The translations under genes were made by a program, and so were the position numbers. This document shows, one piece after another, positions 1 to 8,204 of a DNA stretch of 64,000 nt; position 1 is the first letter of the stretch; each line of letters starts with the position of its first letter. Source of the stretch: Saprospiraceae bacterium (GTDB lineage: Bacteria > Bacteroidota > Bacteroidia > Chitinophagales > Saprospiraceae); the NCBI GenBank assembly GCA_026982695.1, contig JALSGS010000003.1, positions 45,671 to 109,670 on the forward strand, given 5' to 3'. A model generated the notes under the pieces. The model worked only from the letters and a program-made list of their open reading frames with translations, did no database searches and was not told the DNA's origin.

Positions 1-221
1 GCAAGTCTATATTTTGCAGATTGTTGCTTCGAGCGCCCTTGATAAAGATGCTGTATCTGGGGCGCTGTGTGTGTGCAGATGCGTCGGGAGAAGTGGTAGC
101 TTGCTTCATGGATTGGTGTATACTAATTGTTTGTGGCCACACTATACTGTACGGACTAAACAGCTAGCAGACCATTCAGTTGTGCCGAGGCGCTATTAGG
201 TCGTAAGCCTTGCACAGCGTT
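1..221. other. Left-edge non-coding stretch with a possible hairpin
   Basis: No convincing gene is seen here. The short open frames have no recognisable family. The one structure that stands out is an imperfect hairpin: AGCGCCC at 32-38 pairs with GGGCGCT at 60-66, and an inner GATA/TATC pair tightens the loop. No T-tract follows it, so it is not an obvious terminator. The region lies downstream of the minus-strand Fe-S gene and would be its 3' trailer. Confidence 0.4.
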
Positions 222-1007
222 TTATTTCTGCACTTTTTGGTTGTTGAGGATGAGCTCGGCTAAGTCAAGTACCATTACTTCCTCTTGCTTGTCTTTGGCC
301 TTGATGCCGTCAGTCATCATTGTGAGGCAAAAAGGACAGTTGACGGCTACGATCTGTGCACCCGTTTCGAGGGCTTCTTCTGTGCGCTCGATATTGATGC
401 GTTTTTTGCCCGGCTCGTCTTCTTTCCACATCTGGGCACCCCCTGCACCGCAACATAGGCCGTTGCTGGCACAGCGCTTCATTTCAACCAGTTCATTGTC
501 GAGCACTGCCAACACCTGGCGGGGAATCTCGTAGATGTCGTTGGCACGCCCCAAATAGCACGAGTCGTGGTAAGTGATTTTCTTGCCTTCGAAGACACCA
601 CCTTCTACTTTAAGGCGTCCCTGATCCAGTAGCTGCTGCAACAGTTGTGTGTGGTGGAGTACTTCGTAGTGCCCGCCCAAGTCGGGATATTCGTTTTTGA
701 GCACGTTAAAGCAATGTGGGCAGGTAGTGACTATTTTGGTGACGTCATAGCTGTTGAGCAGCTCGATATTTTGAAGTGCAGCCATCTGAAATAAAAACTC
801 ATTGCCAGCGCGGCGCGCAGGGTCACCAGTGCATTGTTCTTCATTGCCCAGTATGGCGAAATCTATGCCGGCCGCGTCGAGCAACTGGCAGAAGGCACGC
901 GTTACTTTTTGTGCACGGGCGTCGTAACTGCCGGCACAGCCTACCCAAAAGAGAATTTCTGGCTTGCGGCCCGATGCAATCACTTCAGAGAGGATGGGAA
1001 CTTTCAT
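222..1007 (-). CDS. CCG-domain (Fe-S)-binding protein, HdrB/GlpC-like soluble subunit
   Basis: A soluble protein of 261 residues that probably binds a cysteine-rich (CCG) iron-sulfur cluster and passes electrons as the partner of the membrane Fe-S protein just upstream. Two CCG-type modules are visible. The first has a Cys in CTGDPARRAGN and the pair in TTCPHCFN. The second has CYLGRAND, then CCGAGGAQ, then NCPFC. This is the pattern of the heterodisulfide reductase subunit B / GlpC / LutA superfamily. I chose the ATG at 1007 (MKVPIL) because the Bacteroidota homologues I recall begin this way; an in-frame start at 1055 would add 16 residues. The gene follows the 1062-2426 gene by about 54 bp and is likely co-transcribed. 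The physiological electron donor and acceptor cannot be told from the sequence. Confidence 0.88.
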   Translation of the reverse strand: MKVPILSEVIASGRKPEILFWVGCAGSYDARAQKVTRAFCQLLDAAGIDFAILGNEEQCTGDPARRAGNEFLFQMAALQNIELLNSYDVTKIVTTCPHCFNVLKNEYPDLGGHYEVLHHTQLLQQLLDQGRLKVEGGVFEGKKITYHDSCYLGRANDIYEIPRQVLAVLDNELVEMKRCASNGLCCGAGGAQMWKEDEPGKKRINIERTEEALETGAQIVAVNCPFCLTMMTDGIKAKDKQEEVMVLDLAELILNNQKVQK

Positions 1008-1061
1008 AGCATTGGCTTTGGTTGAGTAGTCTTGTGTGAAAAAGTTTTGCTGCACTGTGTT

Positions 1062-2426
1062 TTACACCTCGCGTGTCCATCCATCGCGATCCTGCGACAT
1101 GGCCCAAGCTGAACCACTGTTTTCAATGGCATTGAAGAGCGGTAGCCATTCGGAAGGCCCACCACCTTCACTAAGGATTTCATACCGGCGCAACGCGATG
1201 ATGATGTCTAAGGGGTTGATGAGGACAGGACAGGCATCGACACAGGCATTACAAGTGGTACAAGCATGGATTTCTTCGCGCTCGATGTAGTCAAACAAAG
1301 AGCGGCCATCGTCGAAGTTGTCGGGGCTGAGGGTAGCGCCCTGGGCACGCGCATCTTCTCTGATAAACTGCTCGTCGCCTGATGCCAGCTTTTTGCCCAC
1401 CTCTTCGGCGCGATCGCGCACTGCCATGACGATATGGCGAGGAGACAACTTCTTGCCAGTGATGTTGGCGGGGCAGGCAGCTGTGCAGCGCCCACATTCG
1501 GTACAGGTGTAGGCATCTAGGATTTGCTTCCAGCTGAGGTGAAATACGTCTTGGGCCCCAAATACGGGCAATGCCTCTTCGGGCTGTGCCTCTTCGGCAA
1601 AAGCCGCATCAGGATCCAACATGCTGCGCACCTCTTTCTCTACTTCAGGCATGTGGTCTAATTTGCCTTTAGGCGTGAGCTTGGCATAGTAAGTATTGGG
1701 AAAGGCCAGCAGGATGTGCAAGTGCTTGGAAATAGGCAAGTAGTTGAGAAAGGCATATACTACCAAGATGTGTAGCCACCATCCGAAGCGCTCCAAAAAC
1801 ACCAATGTACTGGCTGAAAGGCCACCAAACAGGGCAGGACCAAGGCGGTCACTGATGAGCAAGGGGCCCGTCTCGGGGTAATGTGCTGGGTCGATGTCCT
1901 GCAACAAAGCATCGGCACCGTTCATGGTGAAAATGCCGATGAGCAGTAATAGCTCGCCAAAAAGGATGAGATTGGCATCTATGGTGGGCCAGCCAACCAT
2001 CTCGGGCTTGTGGAATCGCGCTACCCTCAGCAAATTGCGGCGTGCCAAGAAGGCAAGGGTGGCCACAAAAGCCCCTACAGAAAGTAGCTCTATGGTATTG
2101 ATGACCACCGGATACAACCCTCCAATCTTGCCCGCAAAAAATCGATGTTGTCCAGAAAAACCATCGATGAGTATTTCAATCAACTCAATTTGCGTCACTA
2201 AAAAAGCCGTGTATATAAACAAGTGCAACAGTGCAGGAATGGGCTTTTTAAACATCTTCTTTTGCCCAAAGGCAATGAGCAACACGTTGCGCCAGCGCTT
2301 GCCTTTGTGATCGTTGATGGTTTGAGTCTTGCCTAGATGGATGTTGCGCCATACTTGCAAGTATTGTCGCGCAGCTATGCCAAAAGCAGCTATCGTGACC
2401 AGTGCAAAAATCAGTGGTTGAATCAT
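1062..2426 (-). CDS. Membrane-bound 4Fe-4S dicluster electron-transfer protein (HdrDE/DsrMK-like)
   Basis: A 454-residue fusion of a membrane domain and a ferredoxin domain. The N-terminal ~250 residues contain about five hydrophobic segments resembling the cytochrome b-like NarI/HdrE/DsrM domain, with histidines that could bind heme. The C-terminal part carries two 4Fe-4S motifs, CTECGRCTAACP near residue 308 and CTTCNACVDACP near residue 389. Proteins of this build take electrons from the quinone pool or a ferredoxin and pass them to a CCG-domain partner, which here is the next gene downstream. The ATG at 2426 was preferred over an upstream TTG at 2444. Just upstream, at 2458-2469, GCGAA-AA-TTCGC forms a small inverted repeat of unknown role. 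The family is common in Bacteroidota, but its role in the cell is poorly defined. Confidence 0.88.
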   Translation of the reverse strand: MIQPLIFALVTIAAFGIAARQYLQVWRNIHLGKTQTINDHKGKRWRNVLLIAFGQKKMFKKPIPALLHLFIYTAFLVTQIELIEILIDGFSGQHRFFAGKIGGLYPVVINTIELLSVGAFVATLAFLARRNLLRVARFHKPEMVGWPTIDANLILFGELLLLIGIFTMNGADALLQDIDPAHYPETGPLLISDRLGPALFGGLSASTLVFLERFGWWLHILVVYAFLNYLPISKHLHILLAFPNTYYAKLTPKGKLDHMPEVEKEVRSMLDPDAAFAEEAQPEEALPVFGAQDVFHLSWKQILDAYTCTECGRCTAACPANITGKKLSPRHIVMAVRDRAEEVGKKLASGDEQFIREDARAQGATLSPDNFDDGRSLFDYIEREEIHACTTCNACVDACPVLINPLDIIIALRRYEILSEGGGPSEWLPLFNAIENSGSAWAMSQDRDGWTREV

Positions 2427-2576
2427 AGATGGGCTTTTCGTCAAAAAAGCAATTGTTGCGAAAATTCGCTAATGGCGGGTAAAAATAACAACATTGCTTT
2501 GCCTGTGTGGGCTTGTGCCGCGAATTTTTTCGCTGAATGGATTGCGTAACTTGCAGCCAGCAGAAAAAATGCGTTC

Positions 2577-3071
2577 ATGAAAATACTCGATGCAGAGCAA
2601 ATACGTCGCAAAACGATCAGATTGGCCTACCAGATTGTGGAGCACAACTATCGCGAATCGAGGCTGATCTTAGTGGGTATCAACAACAACGGCATGGCTT
2701 ACGCGCGCATGTTGGCCAAAGAGCTGGACCAGATAGGTAGTTTGGCCGTCACTTTGACCAACGTCCGGCTCAATCCAGCTGCACCTGATGCCCACCCCGT
2801 GGAATTGAAGATGCCCCTTGAAGCGCTGCGCGACCAGGTAGTTGTTGTAGTAGACGACGTGGCTAACACGGGCCGTACTATTTTCTATGCTTGCAAGCCC
2901 TTGCTCGATACATTGCCCAAGAAAGTTGAAGCAGCTGTACTGGTGGACCGCCAACACAAGACTTTTCCCGTCAAAGTCGATTACGTAGGGCTTTCATTAG
3001 CTACTACCCTACTGGAGCACATCGAGGTGCGGCTCAGTGGCGAGGGGGCACCTGTAGCCTATTTGCTGTGA
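2577..3071 (+). CDS. Phosphoribosyltransferase family protein (PyrR/Hpt-like fold)
   Basis: A compact 164-residue type I phosphoribosyltransferase. The PRPP-binding loop is clear: a run of valines followed by DDVANTGRT around residues 85-98. The hydrophobic strand before it and the flexible loop around residues 60-80 also fit. PyrR, Hpt and Xpt share this core and transfer a phosphoribosyl group from PRPP to a base. The length and the N-terminal ILDAEQIRRKTIRLAYQI segment look most like the PyrR/hypoxanthine branch, but neither substrate nor regulatory role can be assigned from the sequence. It is the first plus-strand gene after the Fe-S pair and could share transcription with kdsC, which starts 52 bp downstream and also has its own -7 element. 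Confidence 0.85.
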   Translation: MKILDAEQIRRKTIRLAYQIVEHNYRESRLILVGINNNGMAYARMLAKELDQIGSLAVTLTNVRLNPAAPDAHPVELKMPLEALRDQVVVVVDDVANTGRTIFYACKPLLDTLPKKVEAAVLVDRQHKTFPVKVDYVGLSLATTLLEHIEVRLSGEGAPVAYLL

Positions 3072-3079
3072 GTGCGTCT

Positions 3080-3087
3080 TATCTTCG
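3080..3087 (+). promoter_or_regulatory. Candidate -7 element for the kdsC-ubiA-maf cluster
   Basis: TATCTTCG matches the Bacteroidota -7 consensus TAnnTTTG with one mismatch. It lies 36 bp before the ATG at 3124. No clear -33 TTTG was seen. Confidence 0.4.
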
Positions 3088-3123
3088 CATTTGCTTGTAG
3101 CGTTGGGCTCAAAACACATCCTG

Positions 3124-3681
3124 ATGAATTTACTGGAACAGTTTCGCTATGTACATACCTTCATTTTTGATGTCGATGGTGTACTGACCGATTCGAGCTT
3201 ACTTATTTTGGAAAGTGGCAAGCTGCTGCGTCGTATGAACACTCGCGACGGGTTTGCTATGAAACAGGCGCTACGAGCTGGTCTGCGTATTAGCATCATT
3301 ACGGGGGGCAATTCGGCAGGAGTAATCGATCGCTTGCGCGCTTTGGGCATTCGCGATATTTACGCAGGCGTGGAAGATAAGGTGGAAGCCTATGAAGAGC
3401 TGCTCCATACCTACGATTTGCATGAAAGTGGCATTTGCTACATGGGAGATGATCTGCCCGATTACGAAGTGATGCAGCGCGTAGGTGTACCAGCTTGCCC
3501 TGCCGATGCAGCTCCAGAGATCAAGGCCATTAGTAGTTATATCTCGCCCTGGCGAGGTGGCGAGGGTTGTGTGCGCGACGTCATTGAAAAAGTCTTGAAG
3601 TTGCGCGGGCAATGGGTGCCTCATCTCATACCGCCATATTTACCTCAGCCACCTGCCGATAAAAAAGAGGAAGGCGAATGA
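3124..3681 (+). CDS. kdsC: KdsC-like HAD phosphatase (3-deoxy-D-manno-octulosonate 8-phosphate phosphatase)
   Basis: A 185-residue HAD phosphatase of the capless KdsC type, which dephosphorylates KDO 8-phosphate in lipopolysaccharide core synthesis. HAD motif I is FDVDGVLTDSS with the nucleophile Asp. Motif II is ITGGNS. Motif IV is YMGDDLPDYEVM, which binds Mg. The DGFAMKQALRAGLRISIITGG segment is typical of KdsC. The start is the ATG at 3124; the frame is open upstream only from a TTG. The stop overlaps the start of the next gene as ATGA, so translation is probably coupled to the UbiA-family gene. The C-terminal tail, rich in Pro, Lys and Glu, is dispensable in the family. Other sugar-phosphate substrates cannot be excluded because the HAD-IIIA family is broad. 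Confidence 0.85.
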   Translation: MNLLEQFRYVHTFIFDVDGVLTDSSLLILESGKLLRRMNTRDGFAMKQALRAGLRISIITGGNSAGVIDRLRALGIRDIYAGVEDKVEAYEELLHTYDLHESGICYMGDDLPDYEVMQRVGVPACPADAAPEIKAISSYISPWRGGEGCVRDVIEKVLKLRGQWVPHLIPPYLPQPPADKKEEGE

Positions 3682-4598
3682 GCCGTAAGGTGCTGTATCG
3701 GTGGTTGGAGTGGTTGCGTTGGCCCAATTTGTGTATAGTGGCGCTCACCCAAGTGTTGGTACAATATGCACTTATTGAGCGCTATGTGGGGTATGTGGAG
3801 TTGCCATTTCCCCATTTTTTGTTGTTTGTATTCGTCACGGTGCTTATTGCCGCTTCGGGTTATGTAGTCAACGATTTATACGACTTGCCCACAGATCGCA
3901 TCAATAAGCCCGATAAGCTGTGGATAGGGCGCCATGTTCGCAAGGCAGTAGCCTGGCGTTACTACTTAGGCATGGTAGCTGTGGGGGCAGTCATTGCGGC
4001 AGGCCTGGCGGCCTATGTGGATGCGTTGCACTTATGGGGTATTTACTTATTAGCAGTCGGGAGCATGTTTTCCTATAGCAAGTGGCTCAAAGGCCGTCCC
4101 TTTTGGGGCAATTTGTTAGTGGCGTTATTCACGGCTTTTGTCGTTTGGATTGTGTGGTTTGCCAATCGCCATGTGTTGGCCACATTTGCCGAAAGGCAAC
4201 CCCATACGGCAGCATGGTTGTGGGCTATGGTGCATGGCTATTGTCTTTTTGCTTTGCTCAGTACGCTGATGCGCGAAATGATTAAAGATTTGGAAGACGA
4301 AACAGGCGATCGGTTGGCGGGTTTGTGCACATTGCCCATTGTGTATGGCGTGGCTTTCGCAAAAAAGCTAACTGTAGTGGTGGGCGTGGTACTTGCCCTT
4401 TTACTCGGATTCGTGGCTATATGGCTTTTTGCCGAAAGGCGATGGCTGGCCATGGGCACAGCAATGGGATTGGCCATTTGGGTCTTGTGGTTGTGTGAGG
4501 CCACTTTCCGTGCGCAGAAAAAGACGGACTTTGCTGCAGTGAGCATGGAGTTGAAGCTGATTATGGTGGTAGGGCTTATTGCCGTGTTGTTTTTGTGA
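3678..4598 (+). CDS. UbiA-family prenyltransferase (geranylgeranylglycerol-phosphate geranylgeranyltransferase-like)
   Basis: An integral membrane prenyltransferase of 306 residues with about eight to nine hydrophobic helices. The first Asp-rich motif NDLYDLPTDRINKP (about residues 75-88) and the second motif DLEDETGD (about residues 203-210) bind the Mg-prenyl diphosphate. In Bacteroidota this subfamily is usually annotated geranylgeranylglycerol-phosphate geranylgeranyltransferase and sits between a KdsC-like gene and maf, exactly as here. The actual acceptor in this phylum is uncertain; quinone or heme-type acceptors are the alternatives. It overlaps kdsC by 4 bp. The coding sequence contains two copies of the TTTGCCGAAAGGC hairpin motif (4185-4197 and 4428-4440), both read in frame as Phe-Ala-Glu-Arg. 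Confidence 0.87.
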   Translation: MSRKVLYRWLEWLRWPNLCIVALTQVLVQYALIERYVGYVELPFPHFLLFVFVTVLIAASGYVVNDLYDLPTDRINKPDKLWIGRHVRKAVAWRYYLGMVAVGAVIAAGLAAYVDALHLWGIYLLAVGSMFSYSKWLKGRPFWGNLLVALFTAFVVWIVWFANRHVLATFAERQPHTAAWLWAMVHGYCLFALLSTLMREMIKDLEDETGDRLAGLCTLPIVYGVAFAKKLTVVVGVVLALLLGFVAIWLFAERRWLAMGTAMGLAIWVLWLCEATFRAQKKTDFAAVSMELKLIMVVGLIAVLFL

Positions 4599-4642
4599 AG
4601 CCTAAGCGTTGGGTGTAGGTGTATGCAAAATCACAAATGTGT

Positions 4643-5224
4643 ATGGGAGATTTGAAAGTATTTGCGCATAAACTGGTGCTGGCGTCCAAGTCGCCGCGGC
4701 GTAGTCAGCTATTGCGTGAGGCTGGCTTTCAGTTCGAAAAACGCACAGCTGAAGTAGAAGAAGTGTGGCCTGTATCGCTGCCAGCTACGGAGGTGGCACC
4801 CTATTTGGCCAGGCTCAAAGCACGGGGTAGCCATCATCTGTTGCAGCCAGGCGAAATACTGCTTACGGCTGATAGCGTAGTCATTCTCGACGGACGTGTA
4901 TTGGGCAAGCCCGTAGACAGGCAAGCAGCCATTCAGATGCTCGAGCAGCTCTCAGGGCGCCAACACACCGTAATCACGGCTGTGTGCTTGCTATCGCATG
5001 CAAAGGAAGTGGTGCGTGTGGGTCGTACCGAGGTGTGGTTTTACGATATGAGTCCAGATGAGATTGCGTGGTACGTAGATCGCTATCAGCCGTATGACAA
5101 GGCAGGTGCCTATGGCGTACAGGAATGGATCGGTCTGTGTCGCATCAAGCGCTTAGAAGGCACCTATGCCAATGTCATGGGGTTGCCCGTCGATTTGGTT
5201 TATGAGGCGTTGAAAGAATTTTGA
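4643..5224 (+). CDS. maf: Maf-like nucleoside triphosphate pyrophosphatase
   Basis: A cytosolic Maf/Ham1-type pyrophosphatase that hydrolyses non-canonical or modified nucleoside triphosphates (dTTP/UTP or m7GTP subtypes) and has been linked to septum-formation control. The signature [17 protein letters not shown] lies near the N-terminus. [16 protein letters not shown] carries the catalytic Asp, and the [12 protein letters not shown] segment near the C-terminus is also diagnostic. The start is uncertain: ATG at 4643 is used (193 residues), with another ATG at 4637 and a GTG at 4619. The gene lies 44 bp after the UbiA-family gene and continues the conserved kdsC-ubiA-maf order. Confidence 0.9.
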   Translation: MGDLKVFAHKLVLASKSPRRSQLLREAGFQFEKRTAEVEEVWPVSLPATEVAPYLARLKARGSHHLLQPGEILLTADSVVILDGRVLGKPVDRQAAIQMLEQLSGRQHTVITAVCLLSHAKEVVRVGRTEVWFYDMSPDEIAWYVDRYQPYDKAGAYGVQEWIGLCRIKRLEGTYANVMGLPVDLVYEALKEF

Positions 5225-5312
5225 ACGCAGTGGTGTTTGTCATCGGTTGGGGCTGGCAGGAAACCCTACCTTTGTGCCGCTGTTTTGCTCAACCACACTC
5301 AAAACCATTTGC

Positions 5313-6740
5313 ATGATGAAATACCGCAAGGAAAAAGACAGCCTCGGCTATGTAGAAGTGCCTATTGACAAGTATTGGGGTGCTCAAACGCAGCGCTCAT
5401 TGATGAATTTTCGCATTGGCGGGCAACGAATGCCTATAGAGATCATCCGTGCGTTTGCTATACTGAAAAAAGCCGCTGCACAGACCAACTACGAATTGGG
5501 CGTGTTGGACCAAACTAAGGCCGAGGTGATCGCACAGGTATGCGACGAAATTTTGGTGGGCAAACTCGACGATCAGTTTCCCCTGGTTGTGTGGCAAACC
5601 GGATCGGGCACTCAGAGCAACATGAACGTCAATGAAGTAATTGCCAATAGGGCACATGTACTATTGGGTGGACAGCTGACTGATGAAAAAAAAGCGCTCC
5701 ATCCCAACGACGACGTCAACAAGTCGCAGTCGTCTAACGATACCTTTCCTACAGCCATGCATATCGCTGCTGTGCAAAAGCTCCATGAGTGCACCTTGCC
5801 TGGCATGATTCAGTTGCGCGATACACTTAAGGAAAAAGCACTGGCCTTCAAAGAAGTCGTCAAGATTGGACGCACGCACTTCATGGATGCCACCCCCCTA
5901 ACCCTGGGGCAGGAGTTTTCGGGCTATGTCTCGCAACTCAACCACGGCATACGTGCTATCAAGCATGCCTTGCCCCATCTATACGAGCTGGCACTGGGAG
6001 GAACGGCTGTGGGCACGGGCTTGAATACTCCTAAAGGCTACGCCGAAAAAGTGGCTGAGAAAATCGCCCAGCTGACGGGCTATCCCTTTGTGTCGGCACC
6101 CAACAAATTTGAGGCTTTGGCTGCCCACGATGCCATAGTAGAAGCACATGGTGCCTTGAAGACGGTGGCTGTCTCGCTCATGAAAATCGGCAATGACATC
6201 CGCATGTTGGCCTCTGGCCCTCGCTGTGGCATCGGCGAAATTGCCATTCCTGCCAATGAGCCCGGCTCATCGATCATGCCCGGAAAGGTCAATCCCACGC
6301 AGTCTGAAGCATTGACGATGGTGGCCGCACAAGTGCTGGGCAACGATGTGGCCATCAATATGGGTGGCGCTACAGGCCACTTTGAGCTCAATGTGTTTAA
6401 ACCCATGATGATCTACAATTTCCTCATGTCGGCTCAGCTCATTGGCGATGCATGCCGCAACTTCGAAGAGAAATGTGCAGTAGGTATCGAACCCAACCAC
6501 AAGCGCATTGAGATGCACTTGCGCAACTCGCTGATGTTGGTCACCGCGCTCAATACCAAGATTGGCTATGACAATGCAGCCAAAATCGCCAAGAAGGCTT
6601 GGGCTGAAGACAAAACCCTCAAGGAGGCAGCGCTCGAGCTGGGCTTGCTCACCGAAGCGCAATTTGATCAATGGGTGCGCCCCGAGCACATGATCGGTGA
6701 TCTGTCGCAGTTCGACCAGTTGCTGAAGGCATTGGACTGA
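5313..6740 (+). CDS. fumC: Class II fumarate hydratase
   Basis: Fumarase C interconverts fumarate and (S)-malate in the citric acid cycle and needs no iron-sulfur cluster. The protein is 475 residues long, close to the usual ~465. The superfamily signature [13 protein letters not shown] contains the catalytic Ser loop. The [19 protein letters not shown] segment, the [23 protein letters not shown] region and the [10 protein letters not shown] motif are all intact. The start is taken as the tandem ATG ATG at 5313/5316, since the upstream frame begins only with TTG. Its neighbours are unrelated housekeeping genes, so it is probably a single-gene unit ending near the inverted repeat at 6769-6798. 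Confidence 0.95.
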   Translation: MMKYRKEKDSLGYVEVPIDKYWGAQTQRSLMNFRIGGQRMPIEIIRAFAILKKAAAQTNYELGVLDQTKAEVIAQVCDEILVGKLDDQFPLVVWQTGSGTQSNMNVNEVIANRAHVLLGGQLTDEKKALHPNDDVNKSQSSNDTFPTAMHIAAVQKLHECTLPGMIQLRDTLKEKALAFKEVVKIGRTHFMDATPLTLGQEFSGYVSQLNHGIRAIKHALPHLYELALGGTAVGTGLNTPKGYAEKVAEKIAQLTGYPFVSAPNKFEALAAHDAIVEAHGALKTVAVSLMKIGNDIRMLASGPRCGIGEIAIPANEPGSSIMPGKVNPTQSEALTMVAAQVLGNDVAINMGGATGHFELNVFKPMMIYNFLMSAQLIGDACRNFEEKCAVGIEPNHKRIEMHLRNSLMLVTALNTKIGYDNAAKIAKKAWAEDKTLKEAALELGLLTEAQFDQWVRPEHMIGDLSQFDQLLKALD

Positions 6741-6768
6741 GGCAATAGGTGCGATCTTTGTGCTTTTT

Positions 6769-6798
6769 TGTGGGTAAGTCACAAAGATTTGCCCACAA
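6769..6798 (+). terminator. Inverted repeat after fumC, possible terminator or operator
   Basis: TTGTGGGTAA and TTTGCCCACAA face each other across about a dozen bases, giving a stem of at least seven perfect pairs. No long T-tract follows, and the right arm ends only 4 bp before the -7 element of the next transcription unit. It may therefore act as a weak terminator for fumC or as an operator on the yceD-rpmF promoter. Confidence 0.35.
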
Positions 6799-6802
6799 CG
6801 TT

Positions 6803-6810
6803 TATCTTTG
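6803..6810 (+). promoter_or_regulatory. Candidate -7 element of the yceD-rpmF operon
   Basis: TATCTTTG is an exact match to the Bacteroidota sigma-A -7 consensus TAnnTTTG, 29 bp before the ATG at 6840. No TTTG was found at the standard -33 spacing. Confidence 0.55.
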
Positions 6811-6839
6811 CAGCCGTTTTAGAATAAAGTTCTTTTACA

Positions 6840-7397
6840 ATGAATGCCCTGACACCCTTTAATTTGCCCCTGTCGGGCATGAGCCAAGGCTTGCACGAGT
6901 TTCGCTTTCAAATAGATCGCGACTTCTTTGCGTGCTTTGATGCCTCGCCTATCGCAGTGGGAGAATTGGCCGTAGAGCTGTGGTGTGACAAGCGGCCCGA
7001 CATGCTGGTGTTGGCCTTTCACCTCAAAGGCACGGTGCGTACTGCTTGCAATCGATGCCTCGGCGAGTTCGACTTGCCGCTCGATGCTCATCACCAGCTG
7101 TTGGTCAAGTACGACATCGAAGAGCGTGACGAGGCCGAGGTAGTGTATATCCTCAGAGATACACCGCGGCTCAATGTGGCCAAGTTCGTGTATGAGTTTA
7201 TCCTCATCTCTATGCCCATGATTGCTACCCACGATCATGGCGAAGGAACATGCGACCCTGAGATGCTCAAGTATATCACGAGCGAAGAAGAATGGGAAGC
7301 GCAACAAAGGGCACAAGTACAACAACAAAAGCCCCGCGATGATCGCAATGATGATCATTTGTGGGATCAGCTCAAAGATTTGATTAAGGACATTTGA
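6840..7397 (+). CDS. yceD: DUF177/YceD family protein (large-subunit rRNA accumulation protein)
   Basis: A 185-residue protein of the DUF177 (YceD) family. In E. coli and plants the family is needed for normal 23S rRNA accumulation. The diagnostic centre is GTVRTACNRCLGEFDLPL (about residues 60-77), where the paired Cys fit the family pattern. Acidic, low-complexity sequence with many Gln, Asp and Arg residues follows at the C-terminus. As in most bacteria, the gene directly precedes rpmF (gap 43 bp), which supports the call. A good -7 promoter element lies just upstream, so yceD and rpmF form a short ribosome-related operon ending at the hairpin at 7667-7712. Confidence 0.88.
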   Translation: MNALTPFNLPLSGMSQGLHEFRFQIDRDFFACFDASPIAVGELAVELWCDKRPDMLVLAFHLKGTVRTACNRCLGEFDLPLDAHHQLLVKYDIEERDEAEVVYILRDTPRLNVAKFVYEFILISMPMIATHDHGEGTCDPEMLKYITSEEEWEAQQRAQVQQQKPRDDRNDDHLWDQLKDLIKDI

Positions 7398-7440
7398 CCC
7401 CCGAGTTTTCTGGCTTTAAGGGAACACAAACAGTGGAAAA

Positions 7441-7635
7441 ATGGCACATCCTAAGCACAGAGTTTCGAAACAACGCAAGCGCAAGCGTAGAACACACCAA
7501 AAAGCTGCCGTTCCGCAGTTGGCTGTATGTAAAAAAACTGGTGAGACTCACGTGTATCACCATGCCTATTTCGACGACGAAGGCAACATGTACTATCGCG
7601 GCCACCTGTTGGTAAAAGCAGTAGAAGAAGACTAA
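7441..7635 (+). CDS. rpmF: 50S ribosomal protein L32
   Basis: Ribosomal protein L32 has 64 residues here, the normal size. The very basic N-terminus MAHPKHRVSKQRKRKRRTH is characteristic. The later part (LAVCKKTGETHVYHHAYFD, then YYRGHLL) matches the L32 core. Only one Cys remains where many L32 proteins have four in a zinc ribbon, so this is the zinc-independent (C-minus) form. It is co-transcribed with yceD and is followed by a strong hairpin terminator. Confidence 0.96.
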   Translation: MAHPKHRVSKQRKRKRRTHQKAAVPQLAVCKKTGETHVYHHAYFDDEGNMYYRGHLLVKAVEED

Positions 7636-7666
7636 TTGGCATTTCAGTCATTATGTGGTGCCGATG

Positions 7667-7712
7667 AGCAAAAAGCTCCCATCCTTTCCCATTCGGATGT
7701 GGGGCTTTTTGT
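7667..7712 (+). terminator. Rho-independent terminator of yceD-rpmF
   Basis: GCAAAAAGC plus CCC and ATCC on the left pair with GGAT, GGG and GCTTTTTG on the right, leaving a short loop around 7685-7692. The right arm ends in a run of five T. It stands 32 bp after the rpmF stop. The A-rich left arm means it could also work on the minus strand. Confidence 0.75.
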
Positions 7713-7752
7713 GCTATAGAGTGAAACATCTTTCTATAGGCTGGCAATGTGC

Positions 7753-7760
7753 TAACTTCG
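7753..7760 (+). promoter_or_regulatory. Candidate -7 element for ridA
   Basis: TAACTTCG matches TAnnTTTG with one mismatch and lies 21 bp before the ATG at 7782, just after the rpmF terminator. Confidence 0.4.
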
Positions 7761-7781
7761 CCAGCTAGAAAACTTTTGCCC

Positions 7782-8171
7782 ATGAAAAAAATCATCTACA
7801 CCGACCAGGCACCTGCACCCGTCGGGCCTTATAGTCAGGCTGTGCTCATGGGGCAAACGCTCTACATCTCTGGCCAAATTGCCATTGATCCCGCCAACGG
7901 CCAGCTCGTCACCGATGACATCGAAGCCGAAACGCATCAGGTGATGCGCAACTTGGGCAAGATCCTAAAAGCTGCCGGCTGTACCTACGAGCATGTGCTC
8001 AAATGCACGGTCTTTGTGACCGATATCGCACTGTACAGCCGCATTAATGCTGTATATGCCCAGTACTTCGACGAGGATACTGCTCCGGCACGCGAGCTAG
8101 TAGAAGTGGCTCATTTGCCTAAGTACGTCCATGTGGAAATCTCGGCCATCGCCTTTGTACCGCAGAGCTGA
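7782..8171 (+). CDS. ridA: RidA family enamine/imine deaminase
   Basis: A 129-residue protein of the RidA/YjgF/UK114 family. It hydrolyses reactive enamine and imine intermediates such as 2-aminoacrylate, made by PLP enzymes, to 2-oxoacids. Family marks include APVGPYSQAV near the N-terminus, LYISGQIAIDPANGQLV, and APARELVEVAHLP near the C-terminus, which holds the conserved substrate-binding Arg; a conserved acidic residue lies in VHVEISAIAF. The protein is a cytosolic trimer in characterised members. ATG 7782 fits the family start (MKKIIYTDQAP); the open frame upstream begins 33 bp earlier within the promoter region. The next gene, trpS, starts 33 bp after the stop, with a hairpin between them. 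Confidence 0.93.
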   Translation: MKKIIYTDQAPAPVGPYSQAVLMGQTLYISGQIAIDPANGQLVTDDIEAETHQVMRNLGKILKAAGCTYEHVLKCTVFVTDIALYSRINAVYAQYFDEDTAPARELVEVAHLPKYVHVEISAIAFVPQS

Positions 8172-8189
8172 TTTTTGCGAAAGCAAAAA
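8172..8189 (+). repeat. Perfect GAAA-loop hairpin between ridA and trpS
   Basis: TTTTTGC and GCAAAAA form a perfect 7 bp stem closed by a GAAA tetraloop, starting at the base after the ridA stop codon. The core TTTTTGCGAAAGC recurs at 25783-25795 and, on the other strand, at 57394-57406, 62671-62683 and 63904-63916. It resembles the GCCGAAAGGC motif found elsewhere in the window. Its role is unknown; it could protect the 3' end of ridA mRNA. Confidence 0.6.
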
Positions 8190-8204
8190 AACGACCATCT
8201 GACC

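Noticed and set aside
14..199. 61-codon open frame at the left edge
   Set aside because: Cys-rich odd composition, no family, no promoter, and it runs through the hairpin at 32-66.
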